The notes under the pieces were generated by a model. It worked only from the letters and a program-made list of their open reading frames with translations. It did not search any database and was not told the origin of the DNA. This document shows positions 61,226 to 64,000 of a DNA stretch of 64,000 bases, one piece after another. Within the stretch, counting starts at the first letter, position 1. Each line of letters starts with the position of its first letter. Origin of the DNA: Blastomyces gilchristii SLH14081. Its lineage: Eukaryota > Ascomycota > Eurotiomycetes > Onygenales > Ajellomycetaceae. A program made the position numbers and the translations under genes. The stretch spans positions 6,377,930 to 6,441,929 of the forward strand of contig NW_003101682.1 in assembly GCF_000003855.2 (NCBI RefSeq), in the 5' to 3' direction.

Positions 61226-61230
61226 AGAAA

Positions 61231-61336
61231 TCATATTCAACTCCTGTGTGGGATTATCCCCCGTTTACCCCCACCACACCACAACCCCGGGCCAAATTGC
61301 CATACAAATTGTAAGGTGAAGAGACCTAGCCATATC
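61231..61336 (+). mobile_element. short LINE 5' fragment, almost unmutated
   Basis: About 105 bp matching the LINE 5' region (compare 42072-42175): ACTCCTGTGTGGGATTATCC through GAGACCTAGCCATAT, including ACAACCCCGGGCCAAATTGC. It keeps CpC and CpG sites. It is fused directly to an R1-type LTR fragment at 61337. Confidence 0.85.
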
Positions 61337-61561
61337 ATATATGCATATAACAAAAGTGGAAAACGTTAGAGAAGGAAAACAAAAAGAGAAAGTGCGAGGA
61401 TCGGCGATCGGAGCGGATATTTATACGCGTACGAGGTGGAGCTTCGGGGCGGAAGAATAGGAACTCCGTGGGTTCTGGATCGGCGATCGAGAATCGGGGC
61501 TTTCGGCAGGAATCTATGGAGTGTAATGGAATAGTCTTAAGATCGGGCGCAGCCCGCCACA
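61337..61561 (-). mobile_element. partial solo LTR related to R1, almost unmutated
   Basis: Reverse complement starts TGTGGCGGGCTGCGCCCGAT, identical to the R1 LTR start. It continues with related but diverged sequence (GATTCTCGATCGCCGAT, TATAAATAT box, pyrimidine tract, TTTTGTTATAT) and breaks off before the LTR end. About 225 bp, GC-rich. It lies about 100 bp from the 3' end of the kinase gene. Confidence 0.85.
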
Positions 61562-61664
61562 ATTACAATTACATCTCACAATAAGCATTGAATGCTAGAT
61601 TAACAAGATAAACAGAAACAGAAACCTATTATCAGTAGCATTTATTAAAATAGTTACTAGTGAG

Positions 61665-63149
61665 CTAGTCTATCCGATCATTTAGCCATGAATCTTCAAG
61701 AAGTTCCTTTGCTGTCTTTCTATCTTCTGGTCGCCATTGAAGCATTCCTTTTATAAAAACTAAAAACATTTCTTTATTTCTTCCTCTAAGAAACTCTTCC
61801 GACTCTTCCAAACTTGCTTGAGATATCTCTATGTCATGCTTCCACTGTCCTATAACAGTTCTATAATAAGCCTCTTACATCTGCAAGGTACTTTCAGAGA
61901 TTGAGAAATAATACATACCATCTTCAGTAAAAAATTCAAGGCTCCGTTGTCCACGCTTGAGCATATCTAAGGGAGGCGGCCCTAGAATGCCAATCACCTC
62001 GGCAAGATGCGCACGGGTGGAATACCCTTTCCCATCGGGATCATTGCCATGGAACATGTGCTTGCCCTCAATCAAGTCCCAGACCTGATTTTCCTGACTT
62101 ATTAGTAATCTCAAAAGAGTGTGATCAAGTGGGAGAATACAGAGGAAAAACATACCATGACGCCAACATTCCATATATCAATTGGGTAACTCCATTCAGC
62201 TTTCAGCATCACCTCTGGAGATCTGTAAACGTTGGGTTGAGCATCATGGTTTCTCCTCTCATCTCCTCGAACAGCTGAACCAAAATCACTCAGGACTACT
62301 TTGCCAAATGTCTTTGGCAATTCAAACCGTCGGGAAGCATACACTGGTATTCCGTTGATAAACTTCCGAGGTGAAGGGTTCTCCATTTCAGCTTTTGCAA
62401 AGCGTTCGAGGATCGCTCTGTCCTCTATTTCTTGAAGAATGTTATCACCCTTGATGTCTAGTTAGGCTACGGGTTAGCGGTCGTACTTTTGAGAAAATGA
62501 AGTACTTCTTACCTGTATGGACAAGCTTGCATTCGGTATGCAGGTAGTCAAGCGCAAGAAAAACTTGCATGAGACCAACCCTGAGTAGGTCCTCAGTAAA
62601 TCGATGATTGGGATTGCGATAGAGCAGATCCTTGAAACTCTCCCACATGGGTTTCTGGACAAGACAGTGATGGCCACCTCCGGGACGAGGAATGGTGAAC
62701 ACATCTAGGGCCTTTCTCACATGGACATAACCAGGATGCGACGGGTTTCCTTGTTTCAAATACTTATAAATCTGAAACTCTTCCTGATTAACTTCATCAC
62801 GCGTATATACCTTCACTGTCACATATTTATGACCTCTGGTTGCGTTAGCCTGTCATAGTTGAACATAGAGAGAGCTGACTTACTCGAGATCACGAGCGAG
62901 CCATACGGTGGAGGTAAGCCCAAATCCCAGTTTACCGATGATCTGGTATCTGGAACTCAAGACATCCCCAATGTTGATAGGATAGTATCGTCCTTTCTTG
63001 AACTCTTCAAATCGTTCCTCATCAAGTTCAGACCCACTGACTGTTACGCAGCCGCTGGTCGGAAAACACACGGGAGGGGAGGGAACTCTTCGAAAGGTGG
63101 CTTTGGCCCATCTCAGGAGAGAAGTCATGATGAGGGCACGGACGAGCAA
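61665..63149 (-). CDS. SRPK-like serine/threonine protein kinase
   Basis: Five exons (63149-62884, 62835-62513, 62457-62156, 62084-61919, 61849-61665) total 1242 bp, 413 aa, with GT-AG introns of 48, 55, 71 and 69 bp. Kinase landmarks in order: glycine loop GKLGFGLTSTVWLARDLE; catalytic Lys in YVTVKVYTR; catalytic loop LVHTDIKGDN (HTD in place of HRD, as in this fungal SRPK group); SDFGSAVRG; RSPEVMLKAEWSYPIDIWNVGVMVW; then RAHLAEVIGILGPPP and the C-terminal MLQWRPEDRKTAKELLEDSW. CMGC/SRPK kinases phosphorylate Arg-Ser-rich proteins; this expanded fungal subgroup is mostly uncharacterised, so the substrate is unknown. The start at 63149 is the first ATG of exon 1; a second in-frame ATG is 7 codons later. 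All key residues are present and no mutation damage is seen. Confidence 0.9.
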
Positions 63150-63590
63150 AGTGGGATGAGTGTTTGATCGAAGCTGGGGAAGAGATGGAGGGCGATGGCA
63201 GTTGGTTTGTTGGAGCTACCTGTCAGGAATAAGAGGTCATACACTATGAACGCCACCATCATCGTATTACTACTATATTTCTGTTGGGGGTCCCGCGGTT
63301 GATCGGCCCTTCTACCAGCAGTGCGCTGGTGGTGATTGAGCTCTTTTGCCCCAGTAGCCTACAATTTCTCATCATCATCAGCTTACTGCGGAGTACAATG
63401 CTCGTCTAATACTCGCTTATGCTAGCTCACTTGGCTCGCACATTTGTTTTACTATAAATAGCTCTATCTTTTGTATGAAATAGATATAATAGATAGTGCA
63501 TGAATAATATAACAAGCAGATCTTGATACACATAAGATTCATATGTCTTCAACATATTCATCCGTGACACCCATACTTGACAGTTATGAG
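63150..63590. other. kinase upstream region
   Basis: GC-normal, should hold the kinase promoter. It contains a short perfect inverted repeat ACCAGC / GCTGGT around 63316-63332. No further gene seen; a 71-codon minus frame (63427-63642) overlaps the tandem repeat and is not credible. Confidence 0.45.
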
Positions 63591-64000
63591 CCCGGTAAGC
63601 AGCATCTGAAGAGAAGCGCGATACACCGATCCCAATCCTCATTCGAACTGATAACTATCATTCGAACTGAGACGATTGATCCTCATCCGTATACAGTCTG
63701 AACTACTCGACCGTTATACACCGATTCCCGGTAAGCAGCATCTGAAGAGAAGCGCGATACACTGATCCCAATCCTCATTCGAACTGATAACTATCATTCG
63801 AACTGAGACGATTGATCCTCATCCGTATACGGTCTGAACTACTCGACCGTTATACACCGATTCCCGGTAAGCAGCATCTGAAGAGAAGCGCGATACACTG
63901 ATCACAATTCTCATTCAAACTGATAACTATCATTCGAACTGAGACAATTGATCACTGATCTCAATCCTCATTCAAACTGATAACTATCATTCGAACTGAG
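63591..64000. repeat. 136-bp tandem repeat, three units, running off the window
   Basis: Units begin with CCCGGTAAGCAGCATCTGAAG at 63591, 63727 and 63863. Units 1 and 2 are nearly identical. Unit 3 has more changes (CATTCAAACTG for CATTCGAACTG) and, at about 63956, switches to a repeat of its own GATCTCAATCCTCATTC segment. Each unit also contains two internal copies of CATTCGAACTGA. GC-normal, non-coding. Confidence 0.92.

Overview
This is a window from a filamentous ascomycete (Pezizomycotina). Short spliceosomal introns, a fungal SRPK-type kinase, a Rad4/XPC orthologue and repeat DNA destroyed by C-to-T/G-to-A hypermutation (RIP-like) all point there. The alternation of GC-normal genes with very AT-rich repeat tracts resembles the isochore-like genomes of some Eurotiomycetes/Onygenales. 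That placement is inference, not proof.

Ordinary genes occupy only the edges and one island. On the left, both on the minus strand, are a Fhit-type HIT hydrolase (132-773) and RAD4/XPC (1087-3810). A GC-normal island (about 9.43-10.87 kb) carries a two-exon CoA-binding-domain gene (10006-10574). On the right is a five-exon SRPK-like kinase (61665-63149, minus), followed by a 136-bp tandem repeat that runs off the window edge (63591-64000).

Everything else (4.2-9.4 kb and 10.9-61.2 kb) is a graveyard of nested transposons. Boundaries were fixed from target-site duplications (TSDs) and from uninterrupted paralogous copies. Block I is a Ty1/Copia relic (minus) with a 514-bp MITE inserted. Block II contains: (a) a net ~9.6-kb Ty3/Gypsy element, R2 (12352-30613, minus, TSD GTCTT). 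R2 split an older MITE, carries an extra ~648-codon reading frame antisense to gag-pol, and was itself hit by full-length LINE-A (12983-21106, 12-bp TSD) and by MITE-4 in its LTR; LINE-A contains MITE-3. (b) LINE-C (about 32378-59285, minus), broken by a chromodomain Gypsy element, R1 (32493-38284, TSD TATAC, 364-bp LTRs), and by a hAT DNA transposon (39429-52882, TSD GCAATGTC). LINE-B (41910-49524, 11-bp TSD) sits inside the hAT transposase gene. (c) The 3' part of another Gypsy element (59290-61225) and short, barely mutated LINE and LTR fragments next to the kinase gene.

The most interesting points are the reconstructable insertion history; a hAT family whose MITE derivatives all show 8-bp TSDs; the antisense ORF of R2; a ~3-kb region of unknown role upstream of the hAT transposase; and a mutation spectrum that looks directed at CpC and CpG rather than the classical CpA. 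All transposon genes described here are multiply interrupted by stops and are annotated as dead copies.
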